Origin: Neotamlana laminarinivorans | GTDB taxonomy: Bacteria > Bacteroidota > Bacteroidia > Flavobacteriales > Flavobacteriaceae | Direction of reading: 5' to 3' | Length of the DNA: 64,000 nt | Assembly (NCBI RefSeq): GCF_020523925.1 | Contig: NZ_JAJAPW010000006.1 | Coordinates: forward strand, 148,887 to 212,886 | Part shown: positions 18,505 to 27,166 of the stretch, one piece after another | Position numbering within the stretch: the stretch's first letter is position 1 | Layout: each line of letters begins with the position of its first letter | Notes under the pieces: generated by a model | Databases searched by the model: none | What the model was told of the DNA's origin: nothing | Seen by the model: the letters and a program-made list of their open reading frames with translations, nothing else | Position numbers and translations under genes: made by a program

Positions 18505-18888
18505 ATGAATAAAAGTTATAAGCTTTCTTTTTGTCAAATAAAAATTTTAAAACCTAATCTAGCTGAGGTTATCGTTGATGAAGGTGTTATTGTAAATGAG
18601 ATTATGGTTGATGAATATCATGATTTTTTATTAAGTAATCTTCAAAAACCAATGTTATTATTTATCAATAAAAAAAACTCATATTCTTATACTTATGGTG
18701 CGCTTAAAACCATAGCTCATATTGATAATATAAAAGGCATGGCTATATTAGTAAAAACCTCCGCCGCATTGCTATCTACTGAAACTTTATTAGAGGTAAA
18801 TAAAGATCGTAAAATAAATTTGAAAATTTTTCATGAAAACGATGAGGCTTTAAACTGGTTAAATATTCAAGAAAATATTTGTATTTAA
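18505..18888 (+). CDS. Small conserved protein, STAS/SpoIIAA-like (function unknown)
   Basis: A 127-residue soluble protein with no signal peptide or membrane segment. The alternating strand and helix pattern (AEVIVDEG, MLLFINKK, GMAILVKTSAALL, LKIFHENDEALNWL) resembles small STAS-like proteins that are numerous and mostly unnamed in Flavobacteriia. I infer this from pattern only. It stands alone between a divergent peptidase gene and the EF-hand cluster, so context gives no role. Confidence 0.65.
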   Translation: MNKSYKLSFCQIKILKPNLAEVIVDEGVIVNEIMVDEYHDFLLSNLQKPMLLFINKKNSYSYTYGALKTIAHIDNIKGMAILVKTSAALLSTETLLEVNKDRKINLKIFHENDEALNWLNIQENICI

Positions 18889-19019
18889 TTTAGCTTTATT
18901 TTTTCACAGAAAATTTAGCCTACTTCATTAAAAATATAACTGTATTCACAGAAAGCTAAAATTTTGTGTTTATCTATTTGTCATATTTGTCTTGTAATTA
19001 AGATAAATAAGAAATAGAT

Positions 19020-19322
19020 ATGAAAAATACAGTAAAAAGTATGGCTTTGCTAGCCATAACTTTAGTAATCGTTTCCTGCGGTTCACAACAAACTTCTAAT
19101 CAAAATCAACGTGGCTCAGGGCAAGGAAAAGGAGCTCCAAGCTTTTCTAAAATATTAGAAGAAATGGATACTGATGGTGATGGAAAAATATCAGAATCTG
19201 AAGCTAAAGGACCATTAAAAAATGATTTTTCTACAATAGATAGTGATAGCGATGGCTACATCACAGAATCTGAAATGGAAAACGCTCCCAAACCACAACG
19301 CGGAGGTGGAGGCCCTAGATAA
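19020..19322 (+). CDS. EF-hand domain lipoprotein (first copy)
   Basis: A 100-residue predicted lipoprotein (lipobox VSCG, Cys20) whose mature part is mostly a pair of calcium-binding EF-hand loops. The first runs from Asp50 to Glu61 (DTDGDGKISESE) and the second from Asp74 to Glu85 (DSDSDGYITESE). All coordinating positions are acidic or polar, so calcium binding is likely. The tail is Pro/Gly/Arg rich. A close relative lies two genes downstream on the other side of the arylsulfotransferase-like gene, with the same order of motifs. A gap of 44 bases to the next gene suggests an operon. Confidence 0.85.
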   Translation: MKNTVKSMALLAITLVIVSCGSQQTSNQNQRGSGQGKGAPSFSKILEEMDTDGDGKISESEAKGPLKNDFSTIDSDSDGYITESEMENAPKPQRGGGGPR

Positions 19323-19366
19323 TTAGTTAAACAATCTTTCAACTTTTACAAAAATTAATTTACATA

Positions 19367-20830
19367 ATGAAAAATTCATTTTTTAAACTCTCAATATTAA
19401 CCTTAATGTCTGCCTTCATGTTTGTAGGCTGTAGTGATGATGATTATACTGCAACTGATACAGAAGAAGACGAAGATGAAACAACAGAAACAACAGTAAA
19501 CAACTCAGACTTCACAGTGGGTTTAATATATAAAACTGATGATGTTGCAGATGGATACACTCTGTTTTCTCCAATTAGAAGCACAAATACATATTTAATC
19601 GATAATTGTGGCGACTTAGTGCAAACTTGGTCATCAGACTATACACCACAAGGTGTTTATATGCTAGAAAATGGACATATATTACGTTCGGCTACTTTAA
19701 CAGCAGTCAATTCAGAGTTCGAATCTGCAGGAGGACAAACCGGCAGGGTGGAATTATTTAATACAGATGGCGATTTATATTGGTACTATGAATTTAATAG
19801 TGCAACAGAATTTATGCACCATGATTTGGAGTACATTGAAAGTACAGGAACTGTAATGGTAATGGTTTGGGAAAAACATACCGTAGCAGAAGTAGAAGCA
19901 GCAGGACGGACTAATGCAACTGCACTATGGAGTGAGAGAATTGTAGAAATAGATCCATCTACAGATGAGATTGTTTGGGAGTGGGATGCTTGGGATCATT
20001 TAGTACAAGATGAAAATCCAGATGAAGATAATTATGGTATATTGTCTGATAATCCACAATTATTAAATATTAATTATACATACGAAGCTTCAGATTACGA
20101 AGCAGATTGGTTACACATGAATGGTGTAGATTATAACGAAACCCTAGATCAAATTGTGGTAAGCAGCCGTAATTTTAGTGAATTCTTTATTATAGATCAT
20201 TCAACTACAACTACTGAAGCTGCATCACATTCTGGAGGTACTTATGGTAAAGGAGGCGATATACTGTACCGTTGGGGAAATCCGCAAACCTATGATATGG
20301 GAGATGATAGCGATCAAAAACTTTTTGTACAGCATAATGCTAACTGGATAAATTCAGAATATCAAGATGGTGGCCAAATTATGGTTTTTAATAATCAAAC
20401 AGGATATTATGAAGGTATAGATTATTCTACAATTGATGTTATAGATACCAATGTAAATACAGATGGTTCATATAGCTTAAATACAGATGGAACTTATGCG
20501 CCAACCGATTTTACATGGACTTATGAGGCAAATCCATCTACAGATTTTTACGCAGCAAATATTTCAGGTGCTCGTCGTTTATCTAACGGAAATACAATTA
20601 TTTGCGAAGGAACAACAGGAACATTCTTTGAGGTAGATTACGATGGAAATACCGTTTGGAAATACGTTAATCCAGTTGATGAAACAGGGGCAGTAGATCA
20701 ATACAGTACACCAAGTAGAAACTTCGTGTTTCGTTGTGAAAAATATGAATCAGATTATGAAGGTCTAGCTTATTATACTTTAGAGTCTCAAGGTACTATT
20801 GAAAGTGGATCTGATTATGAATGTGAATAA
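19367..20830 (+). CDS. Arylsulfotransferase (ASST)-like lipoprotein
   Basis: A predicted outer-membrane or periplasmic lipoprotein of 487 residues (VGCSDDD, Cys22) with an acidic Thr/Glu spacer up to about 48. The rest is a beta-propeller-like chain related to arylsulfotransferases, with the recurring pattern of an internal value written out as LFNTDGDLYWYYEF, EIVWEWDAWDHL, WLHMNGVDYNETLDQIVVSSR and LSNGNTIICEG. Classical ASST enzymes transfer sulfate between phenolic compounds in the periplasm using a catalytic histidine. Several histidines lie in matching positions (for example in EFMHHDLEYIE and WLHMNGV), but I cannot confirm activity. EF-hand lipoproteins flank it on both sides. Confidence 0.8.
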   Translation: MKNSFFKLSILTLMSAFMFVGCSDDDYTATDTEEDEDETTETTVNNSDFTVGLIYKTDDVADGYTLFSPIRSTNTYLIDNCGDLVQTWSSDYTPQGVYMLENGHILRSATLTAVNSEFESAGGQTGRVELFNTDGDLYWYYEFNSATEFMHHDLEYIESTGTVMVMVWEKHTVAEVEAAGRTNATALWSERIVEIDPSTDEIVWEWDAWDHLVQDENPDEDNYGILSDNPQLLNINYTYEASDYEADWLHMNGVDYNETLDQIVVSSRNFSEFFIIDHSTTTTEAASHSGGTYGKGGDILYRWGNPQTYDMGDDSDQKLFVQHNANWINSEYQDGGQIMVFNNQTGYYEGIDYSTIDVIDTNVNTDGSYSLNTDGTYAPTDFTWTYEANPSTDFYAANISGARRLSNGNTIICEGTTGTFFEVDYDGNTVWKYVNPVDETGAVDQYSTPSRNFVFRCEKYESDYEGLAYYTLESQGTIESGSDYECE

Positions 20831-20849
20831 TTTAAAAAGATTTATCAAT

Positions 20850-21230
20850 ATGAAAAATATAATAAAAACAAGTTTCCTGTTAATTGCTATAATTAGCTTA
20901 GTGTCTTGTGGTTCAAAGAAAAAGAAAGAAACGGAAACATCAACAGAAATTAAGCAAGAAATACCTTATAACGAAGCTCCAAGACAAGGAAGAGAAGAGG
21001 GAGGTCGCCCTGAAGGACCTCCAGATTTCTCTAAAATTATTGAAGATATGGATGCAAACAACGATGGTAAACTTGCAAAAACAGAAGTAGAAGGCCCTTT
21101 AGCTGAAGATTTTGATACTATAGATACAGATGCAGATGGGTTTATTTCTGAAACAGAATTTGATAAAGCACCAAAACCTGAACCAAGAGGTGGCGGTAAA
21201 CATGAAGGCGGCGAACGTCCAGAAAGATAA
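20850..21230 (+). CDS. EF-hand domain lipoprotein (second copy)
   Basis: A 126-residue predicted lipoprotein starting at the ATG at 20850. That start gives a clean signal (MKNIIKTSFLL) and lipobox VSCG with Cys20; an in-frame ATG at 20799 would overlap the previous gene and bury the signal. Two EF-hand loops run from Asp68 to Glu79 and Asp92 to Glu103. It shares with the copy at 19020 the frame FSKI-EDMD-DGK-EGPL-DF-TID-D-DG-E-APKP, so the two are paralogues. It lies 19 bases after the arylsulfotransferase-like gene, which supports a three-gene transcript. Confidence 0.85.
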   Translation: MKNIIKTSFLLIAIISLVSCGSKKKKETETSTEIKQEIPYNEAPRQGREEGGRPEGPPDFSKIIEDMDANNDGKLAKTEVEGPLAEDFDTIDTDADGFISETEFDKAPKPEPRGGGKHEGGERPER

Positions 21231-21261
21231 TTTTTTTTGATTTAGAGTTGGTTTGATAGCT

Positions 21262-21306
21262 GAGAATAGGCGCATCGTTTTAGTTAACGGGCGCCTTTCT
21301 CAATTT
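21262..21306 (+). terminator. Probable terminator of the EF-hand/ASST transcript
   Basis: GAGAATAGGCGC (21262-21273) pairs with GCGCCTTTCTC (21291-21301) with one bulge across a 17-base loop. The following AATTTTA is only weakly T-rich, so termination is likely but not certain. Confidence 0.5.
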
Positions 21307-21388
21307 TATGAAATATCACTCTAAAAATTATTAATTATTTGATTTTTTAAGAGTTATATCAATTATTTTTCATTTTAGTTCGCCATTC

Positions 21389-21418
21389 TTGCATAGCTAT
21401 TTATTAAACGTAAATTTG
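21389..21418 (+). promoter_or_regulatory. Promoter of the SulP transporter gene
   Basis: TTG at 21389-21391, a 19-base spacer and TAAATTTG at 21411-21418 match the Bacteroidota -33/-7 consensus well. The start codon is 20 bases downstream. Confidence 0.65.
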
Positions 21419-21437
21419 CAGCTAGAAATAATGCATC

Positions 21438-23099
21438 ATGACAAATTTTTTTAGAAAGCAACGCCCTAATGTTAAAAACGATATTTTAAGCGGAATAACA
21501 GTCTCCTTGGCTATGATTCCTGAAGTAGTAGCGTTTGCTTTTGTGGCTCAAATCGATCCTTTAATGGCATTATCTGGGGCTTTTATAATTGGTTTAATTA
21601 CAGCTATTTTTGGTGGTCGCCCAGGTTTAATTTCTGGAGCAGCTGGTGCGGTAGCCGTAATTTTTGTTCACATGATTGCCGAAGGGCACACCAAGGGTAT
21701 GCTTATGGATACACCAATAGAAAACATGGGTTTCTTCTATTTAATGGCTTGTGTAATTCTTATGGGAATTATTCAAATTTTAGCAGGTGTATTAAAACTA
21801 GGACGATTTGTTCGTTTAATTCCGCATCCTGTAATGATGGGGTTTGTAAACGGTTTATCTATTGTAATTTTCATGGCACAGGTAAAAATGTTTTCACATA
21901 AAACATTACAAGTTTCTAGTGCCGGAGTAAAAGAATATGTAAGTCATTATATGCAAGGCACAGAGCTTTACACCATGATTGGTTTAGTGCTTTTAACTAT
22001 GGGAATTATTTGGGGTTTACCAAAACTAACTAAAAAGTTACCAGCAGCTTTAACCGCTATAATAGTTACTTCGTTAATTGTTATTGGTTTTAATTTAGAT
22101 GTTACTACAGTTGGTTCATATATCATTGAAGGTGGAGGGACAGGTTTAAAAGGCGAGTTTCCTACACCAAATATCGAGCTTTGGCAAAACTTACCTATAA
22201 ATTTAGATACTTTAAAGTTTATTGCACTACCTGCGTTTTTAGCGGCGTCGGTTGGTTTAATTGAAACTTTAATGACTATGAATTTAGTAGATGAAATAAC
22301 CGAAACTAGAGGAAACGGAAATAGAGAATGTGTTGCCCAAGGGGCTGGAAATATTATGTCTGGGTTATTTGGTGGAACCGGAGGTTGTGGAATGATTGGG
22401 CAAACTGTTATTAATATAAATGCTGGCGGACGCGGAAGATTATCTGGAATTATGATGGCGGTTACGTTATTATCGTTTATTCTTTTTGCAGATAAACTTA
22501 TTGAAATGGTGCCAATTGCGGCTTTAGTAGGTGTTATGTTTATGATGGTTATCGAAACTTTTGCTTGGTCTAGTTTCCGTATATTAAAGAAAATACCTTT
22601 ATCTGATGCAGTTGTATTAATTACAGTATCGTTAGTTACTGTTTTTGTAGATTTAGCCGTAGCTGTTTTTGTTGGGGTTATTATTTCTGCCTTATCTTTT
22701 GCTTGGGAAAATGCTAAACGTATTCGAGCTAGAAAGCGCATGCGAGAAGACGGTACAAAAGTTTACGAAATTTGGGGACCATTATTTTTTGGGTCGATTC
22801 AAGCATTTAATGAAAAGTTTGATGTGAAAACAGATCCAGAAATGGTTGAAATTGATTTTGTAGAATCAAGAGTAAGCGATCATTCTGCTATTGAAGCTAT
22901 TTTTAATTTAGTTGAAAAATATGAAGCTGCCGGAAAAAAAATAAAATTGAAGCATTTAAGTGAAGATTGTAAAGTACTTCTTTATAAATCGAGTCCTAAA
23001 TTTAAAGAGGTTATTGTTGAAGATGTTGAAGATCCGCGTTATCATTTAGCCGCAAATCCAGAACAATTCCCTAAACCATTATCGCATTATAAATTATAA
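21438..23099 (+). CDS. SulP-family inorganic anion transporter
   Basis: A polytopic membrane protein of 553 residues in the SulP/SLC26 family, which moves sulfate, bicarbonate or related anions. The transporter core (about 1-420) has the usual repeated hydrophobic helices and family-like stretches (LSGITVSLAMIPEVVAFAF, GLISGAAGAVAV, GGTGGCGMIGQTVIN). Residues about 440-535 form a cytoplasmic STAS domain (YEIWGPLFFGSIQAFNEKF, IDFVESRVSDHSAIEAI). The ion cannot be told from sequence; the nearby arylsulfotransferase-like gene makes sulfate tempting, but the two have separate promoters and terminators. Confidence 0.9.
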   Translation: MTNFFRKQRPNVKNDILSGITVSLAMIPEVVAFAFVAQIDPLMALSGAFIIGLITAIFGGRPGLISGAAGAVAVIFVHMIAEGHTKGMLMDTPIENMGFFYLMACVILMGIIQILAGVLKLGRFVRLIPHPVMMGFVNGLSIVIFMAQVKMFSHKTLQVSSAGVKEYVSHYMQGTELYTMIGLVLLTMGIIWGLPKLTKKLPAALTAIIVTSLIVIGFNLDVTTVGSYIIEGGGTGLKGEFPTPNIELWQNLPINLDTLKFIALPAFLAASVGLIETLMTMNLVDEITETRGNGNRECVAQGAGNIMSGLFGGTGGCGMIGQTVININAGGRGRLSGIMMAVTLLSFILFADKLIEMVPIAALVGVMFMMVIETFAWSSFRILKKIPLSDAVVLITVSLVTVFVDLAVAVFVGVIISALSFAWENAKRIRARKRMREDGTKVYEIWGPLFFGSIQAFNEKFDVKTDPEMVEIDFVESRVSDHSAIEAIFNLVEKYEAAGKKIKLKHLSEDCKVLLYKSSPKFKEVIVEDVEDPRYHLAANPEQFPKPLSHYKL

Positions 23100-23102
23100 T
23101 AT

Positions 23103-23133
23103 AAAAAAAGCATCTTTTAAAGATGCTTTTTTT
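23103..23133. terminator. Bidirectional terminator between sulP and the peroxiredoxin gene
   Basis: A perfect 14-bp stem (23103-23116 with 23120-23133) with a three-base loop has an A-run on the left and a T-run on the right, so it can end both converging transcripts. Confidence 0.85.
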
Positions 23134-23155
23134 ATTTCTATTAGGAGTTGATTTA

Positions 23156-23806
23156 CTATTTCAAAGCCTTTAAAGCTTCAATAATTTCATCAGGCTCAGA
23201 TCTGGTTCTGTAGTCAACATTAACATAGTTCCATGTAACAATACCATGTTTATTAATAATAAAGGTTCCTGGTATAGGCAACACATTTGAATTACCGTTA
23301 TTTATCTTTTTTAAATCAAGATTTCTATCTACGCGCATATGTTCCATTAAAAACTCAGGAACTTCCCATGCAACACCATAATTTTTAGCTGTTTTAGCAT
23401 CTTGATCAGACAAAACAGTAAATTCCATATTGCTAATTTCATTTTCTGTAAGCGACCCGTCAGGAACTTCTGGGCTAACAGCAACTAAAGTGGCTCCTAA
23501 ATCTTCAATTTCGTTTAATTTCGCTTGTAAAGCTCTAAGTTGTAAATTACAATAAGGGCACCAGCTACCCCGGTAAAACGTTAACACAACAGGCCCGTTG
23601 TTTAATAAATTATATAAGGAAATAGTGTCGCCTTTTGCATTTGGTAAATTAAAATCGGGAGCTTTTTCTCCAACTTTTAATGCATCAGCGCCTTCTTCAA
23701 AAGCTTTAGCTTTACTAATTACTTCATCTACGCCAGCCATAAAACTCGGTTTAGCTTTACGTCCTGCAGCTATTTTAGCATCGGTTTGCTCTCTTAATGT
23801 TTTCAT
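23156..23806 (-). CDS. Peroxiredoxin-like protein (AhpC/TSA family)
   Basis: A 216-residue thioredoxin-fold protein. The domain starts about residue 46 (GEKAPDFNLPNAKGD) and carries a CxxC motif in YRGSWCPYCNLQL (Cys83 and Cys86), as in the peroxiredoxin-like/DUF899-like branch that reduces peroxides or acts as a thiol oxidoreductase. An N-terminal helical extension of about 40 residues is typical of this branch. No signal peptide is visible, so it is cytoplasmic. It lies upstream in the same direction as coaD is downstream from ddl but separated from coaD by 67 bases. Confidence 0.87.
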   Translation of the reverse strand: MKTLREQTDAKIAAGRKAKPSFMAGVDEVISKAKAFEEGADALKVGEKAPDFNLPNAKGDTISLYNLLNNGPVVLTFYRGSWCPYCNLQLRALQAKLNEIEDLGATLVAVSPEVPDGSLTENEISNMEFTVLSDQDAKTAKNYGVAWEVPEFLMEHMRVDRNLDLKKINNGNSNVLPIPGTFIINKHGIVTWNYVNVDYRTRSEPDEIIEALKALK

Positions 23807-23873
23807 GCGTTTTTTTGTGGCAAGATAATTATAAATTAAGGCTAGTGTATGATTTTAGCATTTAATTCACATA

Positions 23874-24329
23874 TTACTTTACCCGAACACTATCTGGAAC
23901 AAGTAAGGTATAATCCCCGTTATTTCTAATAACATCACGTACAATAGACGATGAAATATACGAGGTTCGAGATGCCGTTAATAAAAATACGGTTTCAATT
24001 TCCGAGAGGCTTCGGTTGGTGTGTGCAATAGCTTTTTCAAACTCAAAATCGGCAGGATTTCTTAATCCACGTAAAATAAATTCAGCGTTCATTTCTTTAC
24101 AATAATCCACTGTTAAACCTTTATAGGTAGTTACTTTTATTTTAGGCTCGTCTTTAAAAGCTTCTTCAATGAACTTTTTGCGTTCTTCTAACGAAAACAT
24201 GTATTTTTTATCGGCGTTAATACCAATAGCAACAATAATTTCATCAAAAAGTGGAATACCACGTGTAATAATATCGTGATGACCTAAGGTTAATGGATCG
24301 AAAGATCCTGGGAAAATTGCTCGTTTCAT
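23874..24329 (-). CDS. coaD: Phosphopantetheine adenylyltransferase
   Basis: Catalyses the fourth step of coenzyme A synthesis: ATP plus 4'-phosphopantetheine gives dephospho-CoA and pyrophosphate. The 151-residue length is slightly short of the usual 155-165. The nucleotidyltransferase motif is TLGHHD (about 14-19) after AIFPGSFDP. Substrate-binding stretches LRGLRNPADFEFE and the family signature near the end (YISSSIVRDV) are present. It follows ddl in the same direction with a 68-base gap. Confidence 0.95.
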   Translation of the reverse strand: MKRAIFPGSFDPLTLGHHDIITRGIPLFDEIIVAIGINADKKYMFSLEERKKFIEEAFKDEPKIKVTTYKGLTVDYCKEMNAEFILRGLRNPADFEFEKAIAHTNRSLSEIETVFLLTASRTSYISSSIVRDVIRNNGDYTLLVPDSVRVK

Positions 24330-24397
24330 ATTTATGTAAATTTCTAACTAATTAGAAATGTTAGTTTTAATGTTTTATTATACTAAACTCATAATTT

Positions 24398-25372
24398 TTA
24401 TTTAAAGGCTTCTTCAATAGCATTATCAAATAAATCACTCATACTTATTCCTGCCACAGCGGCTTGTTGAGGTAAAATACTAGCTTTGGTTAAACCGGGA
24501 ATAGTGTTCATTTCTAGTAAATAGGGCTCGTCGTTTTTAAAAATATATTCGCTTCGGCTAAAGCCTTTCATTTTTAAAACTTCGTATACTTTTTTAGCGA
24601 CAGCTATAACATTTTCTTCTTGTGTTTTGGTTAATCGGGCCGGAGTTATTTCTTGAGATTTACCTAAATATTTTGCTTCGTAATCAAAAAAATCGTTTTC
24701 ACTAACAATTTCTGTAATTGGTAATACTTTGGTTTCGCCTTTATAAGTTATAACACCAATAGAAACTTCGGTGCCATCTAAGAAGGATTCGATTATAATT
24801 TCATCGTCTTCTTTAAAAGCGACATCAATTGCATTTTGTAAATCTTCATGTTTATGTACTTTGGTAACTCCAAAACTACTTCCAGCTTTATTAGCTTTAA
24901 CAAAGCATGGTAAGCCTACTTTTTTAATTATTTCAGCTTCATTTATTTCATCACCAAAGTTTAAATAAAACGATTCGGCTGTTTTTATGCCATAAGGTTT
25001 TAAAATACTTAAAAAATCTCGTTTGTTAAAGGTAATTCCGGCTTGGTACATGTTACAGCTAGTGTGTGGAATGCCTAACAACTCCAAATAACCTTGTATA
25101 TAACCATCTTCTCCTGGCGAACCATGAATGGCGTTAAAAACACAATCGAAAGTTATATGTTCATTATTTATGGTAACCGAAAAATCGTGTTTATTAATAG
25201 GGAATTCGTTTTCATTGTCATCAACATAAACCCATTTATCTTTAAAAATATGTATGCGGTAAGGATTGTATTTTTTAGTATTTAAAACTTCGTAAACTAC
25301 ATTTCCACTTTTTAAAGAAATTTGATATTCACTAGAATATCCGCCCATAATTATGGCTATATTTTTTTTCAT
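24398..25372 (-). CDS. ddl: D-alanine--D-alanine ligase
   Basis: An ATP-grasp ligase that joins two D-alanines for the peptidoglycan precursor. The 324 residues contain the N-terminal domain (IIMGGYSSEYQISLKSG, about 8-24), the central lid and ATP site (LPCFVKANKAGSSFGVTKV) and the C-terminal signature LLEMNTIPGLT followed by SILPQQAAVAG. It sits divergently from the PASTA gene and near the mre/rodA cell-wall operon, which fits its role. Confidence 0.95.
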   Translation of the reverse strand: MKKNIAIIMGGYSSEYQISLKSGNVVYEVLNTKKYNPYRIHIFKDKWVYVDDNENEFPINKHDFSVTINNEHITFDCVFNAIHGSPGEDGYIQGYLELLGIPHTSCNMYQAGITFNKRDFLSILKPYGIKTAESFYLNFGDEINEAEIIKKVGLPCFVKANKAGSSFGVTKVHKHEDLQNAIDVAFKEDDEIIIESFLDGTEVSIGVITYKGETKVLPITEIVSENDFFDYEAKYLGKSQEITPARLTKTQEENVIAVAKKVYEVLKMKGFSRSEYIFKNDEPYLLEMNTIPGLTKASILPQQAAVAGISMSDLFDNAIEEAFK

Positions 25373-25511
25373 TTATATATTAATAGTTATGTATTGGTCT
25401 AAAATTTATAATAAAACGTATGTAATATTAGTTATAGCTAAAATAACCTATAATATGCAAAAGAAAAAACACTTGGGTTTTTATATATTTGCTAGATAGA
25501 AAAATTAATAG

Positions 25512-26069
25512 ATGAGTTTTGTAAAATTCCTTTTCAGTAAAACATTTTTAAAACAAATAGCATTAGCTGTACTTGTATTGGTAGTGCTTTGTATTATATT
25601 ATTAAAATGGTTAAATGTAACCACAAAACATGGCGATTTTGAAACGGTTCCTGATTTAAAAGGAAAATCAATAAGCGTAGCGCAGGTAGAGTTAGGTGAT
25701 AATAATTTGGTTATGCAAATTCAAGATTCTGCAAACTATAATCCGGATTACCCTAAGTTTTCTGTGATAGAGCAAGACCCAATTGCAGGGGCAAAAGTAA
25801 AAGAAAATAGAAAGATATACATTACCCTAAACCCGTCGGGATACAGAAAAGTTAGAGTGCCAGATGGATTAATAGATAAAACGTTTAGGCAAGTAAAACC
25901 AACACTTGAAGCTTTAGGTTTTAAAATTGGAAAAATTAGTTATGTAGATAATTTAGGTAAAGATGTTGTTTTAAAATTATCGCATAAAGGAAAGCCTTTA
26001 GAGTCTGGTGAAAAACTAGCAAAAACTTCGGTTATAGATTTAGTTCTTGGTAACGGAAACAGACCTTAA
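25512..26069 (+). CDS. PASTA-domain membrane protein
   Basis: A 185-residue protein with one membrane anchor (about 13-31) and an extracytoplasmic part made of two PASTA domains (about 42-111 and 113-183; FETVPDLKGKSISVAQVEL begins the first). PASTA domains bind peptidoglycan-like or beta-lactam-like ligands in penicillin-binding proteins and kinases, but this protein has no enzymatic domain, so it probably acts as a wall-sensing or scaffold protein. It is 3 bases upstream of the pseudouridine synthase gene, so the two form an operon, and it is divergent from ddl. Confidence 0.87.
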   Translation: MSFVKFLFSKTFLKQIALAVLVLVVLCIILLKWLNVTTKHGDFETVPDLKGKSISVAQVELGDNNLVMQIQDSANYNPDYPKFSVIEQDPIAGAKVKENRKIYITLNPSGYRKVRVPDGLIDKTFRQVKPTLEALGFKIGKISYVDNLGKDVVLKLSHKGKPLESGEKLAKTSVIDLVLGNGNRP

Positions 26070-26072
26070 TAC

Positions 26073-27125
26073 ATGGAGCATACAGTGGATAATTTCTCTG
26101 AAGAAGATGAAAACGATTTATACGAACACCATGCTTTTGTTGTTGAAAAAGGACAAAAACCACTTCGAATAGATAAATATTTAATGAATTTTGTTGAAAA
26201 CGCTACGCGCAATAAAATTCAAAATGCTGCTAAAAACGGAAGTATATACGTTAATGGTATACCCGTAAAGCAAAATTATAAAGTAAAACCTCTGGATAAT
26301 ATCCGTGTTTTATTTACACATCCACCGCACGAAAACTTACTAGTTGGTGAAGATATTGATATTGAAGTTGTTTACGAAGATGATAGCCTACTTGTTGTAA
26401 ATAAACCTGCGGGTATGGTTGTGCATCCAGGGCATGGAAATTATTCTGGAACTTTAATTAACGCCTTAATTTATAGGTTTGATAATTTGCCTAATAATTC
26501 AAGCGATCGTCCAGGTTTAGTACATCGTATAGATAAAGATACAAGTGGCTTACTTGTTGTTGCTAAAACCGAAGAAGCTATGGCGCATTTATCGCTTCAG
26601 TTTGCCGAAAAGACTAGCGAGCGCGAATACTTGGCTTTGGTTTGGGGGAACATTGAAGAAGATGAAGGAACTGTAGAAGGTAATATTGGAAGGCACCCGA
26701 AAAACAGATTACAAAACACCGTTTTTTTAGGAGATGAAGCTGATAAAGGAAAACCAGCTGTAACCCATTATAAAGTTATAGAACGTTTAGGCTATGTTAC
26801 TTTGGTAGCATGTAAACTAGAAACAGGAAGAACGCACCAAATTCGTGTACACATGAAGCATATTGGACATACTTTGTTTAATGATGAACGTTACGGTGGC
26901 GAAAAAATATTAAAAGGAACTACCTTTACAAAATACAAACAGTTTGTAGATAATTGCTTTAAAGTATTACCAAGGCAAGCTTTACATGCAAAAACTTTAG
27001 GCTTTAAGCACCCAAAAACAGGTGAGTTTTTACGATTTAATTCCGAAATTCCTGAAGATATCGCAAATTGTATAGAAAAGTGGAGAGGCTATGCAAAGCA
27101 TCAAGATTTAAGTGATGATGATTAA
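26073..27125 (+). CDS. RluA/RluD-family 23S rRNA pseudouridine synthase
   Basis: Converts specific uridines to pseudouridine in ribosomal RNA. It has 350 residues: an acidic N-terminal tail, an S4 RNA-binding domain (about 30-78, LRIDKYLMNF and SIYVNGIPVK) and the catalytic domain with Asp154 in HRIDKDTSGLLVVAK. The downstream GRTHQIRVH motif is also present. The S4 plus catalytic layout and length match RluD, which modifies helix 69, but I would not fix the target from sequence. It is coupled to the PASTA gene (3-base gap). Confidence 0.92.
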   Translation: MEHTVDNFSEEDENDLYEHHAFVVEKGQKPLRIDKYLMNFVENATRNKIQNAAKNGSIYVNGIPVKQNYKVKPLDNIRVLFTHPPHENLLVGEDIDIEVVYEDDSLLVVNKPAGMVVHPGHGNYSGTLINALIYRFDNLPNNSSDRPGLVHRIDKDTSGLLVVAKTEEAMAHLSLQFAEKTSEREYLALVWGNIEEDEGTVEGNIGRHPKNRLQNTVFLGDEADKGKPAVTHYKVIERLGYVTLVACKLETGRTHQIRVHMKHIGHTLFNDERYGGEKILKGTTFTKYKQFVDNCFKVLPRQALHAKTLGFKHPKTGEFLRFNSEIPEDIANCIEKWRGYAKHQDLSDDD

Positions 27126-27166
27126 GGTTTTACTATAATTACCTGAATTTGTTTATTGATGTTTTC

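Noticed and set aside
21968..22741. A long open frame on the reverse strand inside the SulP transporter gene
   Set aside because: It is a shadow of the forward gene: it is rich in Ile, Thr and Lys as expected for the complement of membrane-helix codons, lacks any recognisable motif, and the forward gene has clear domain signatures and a promoter.
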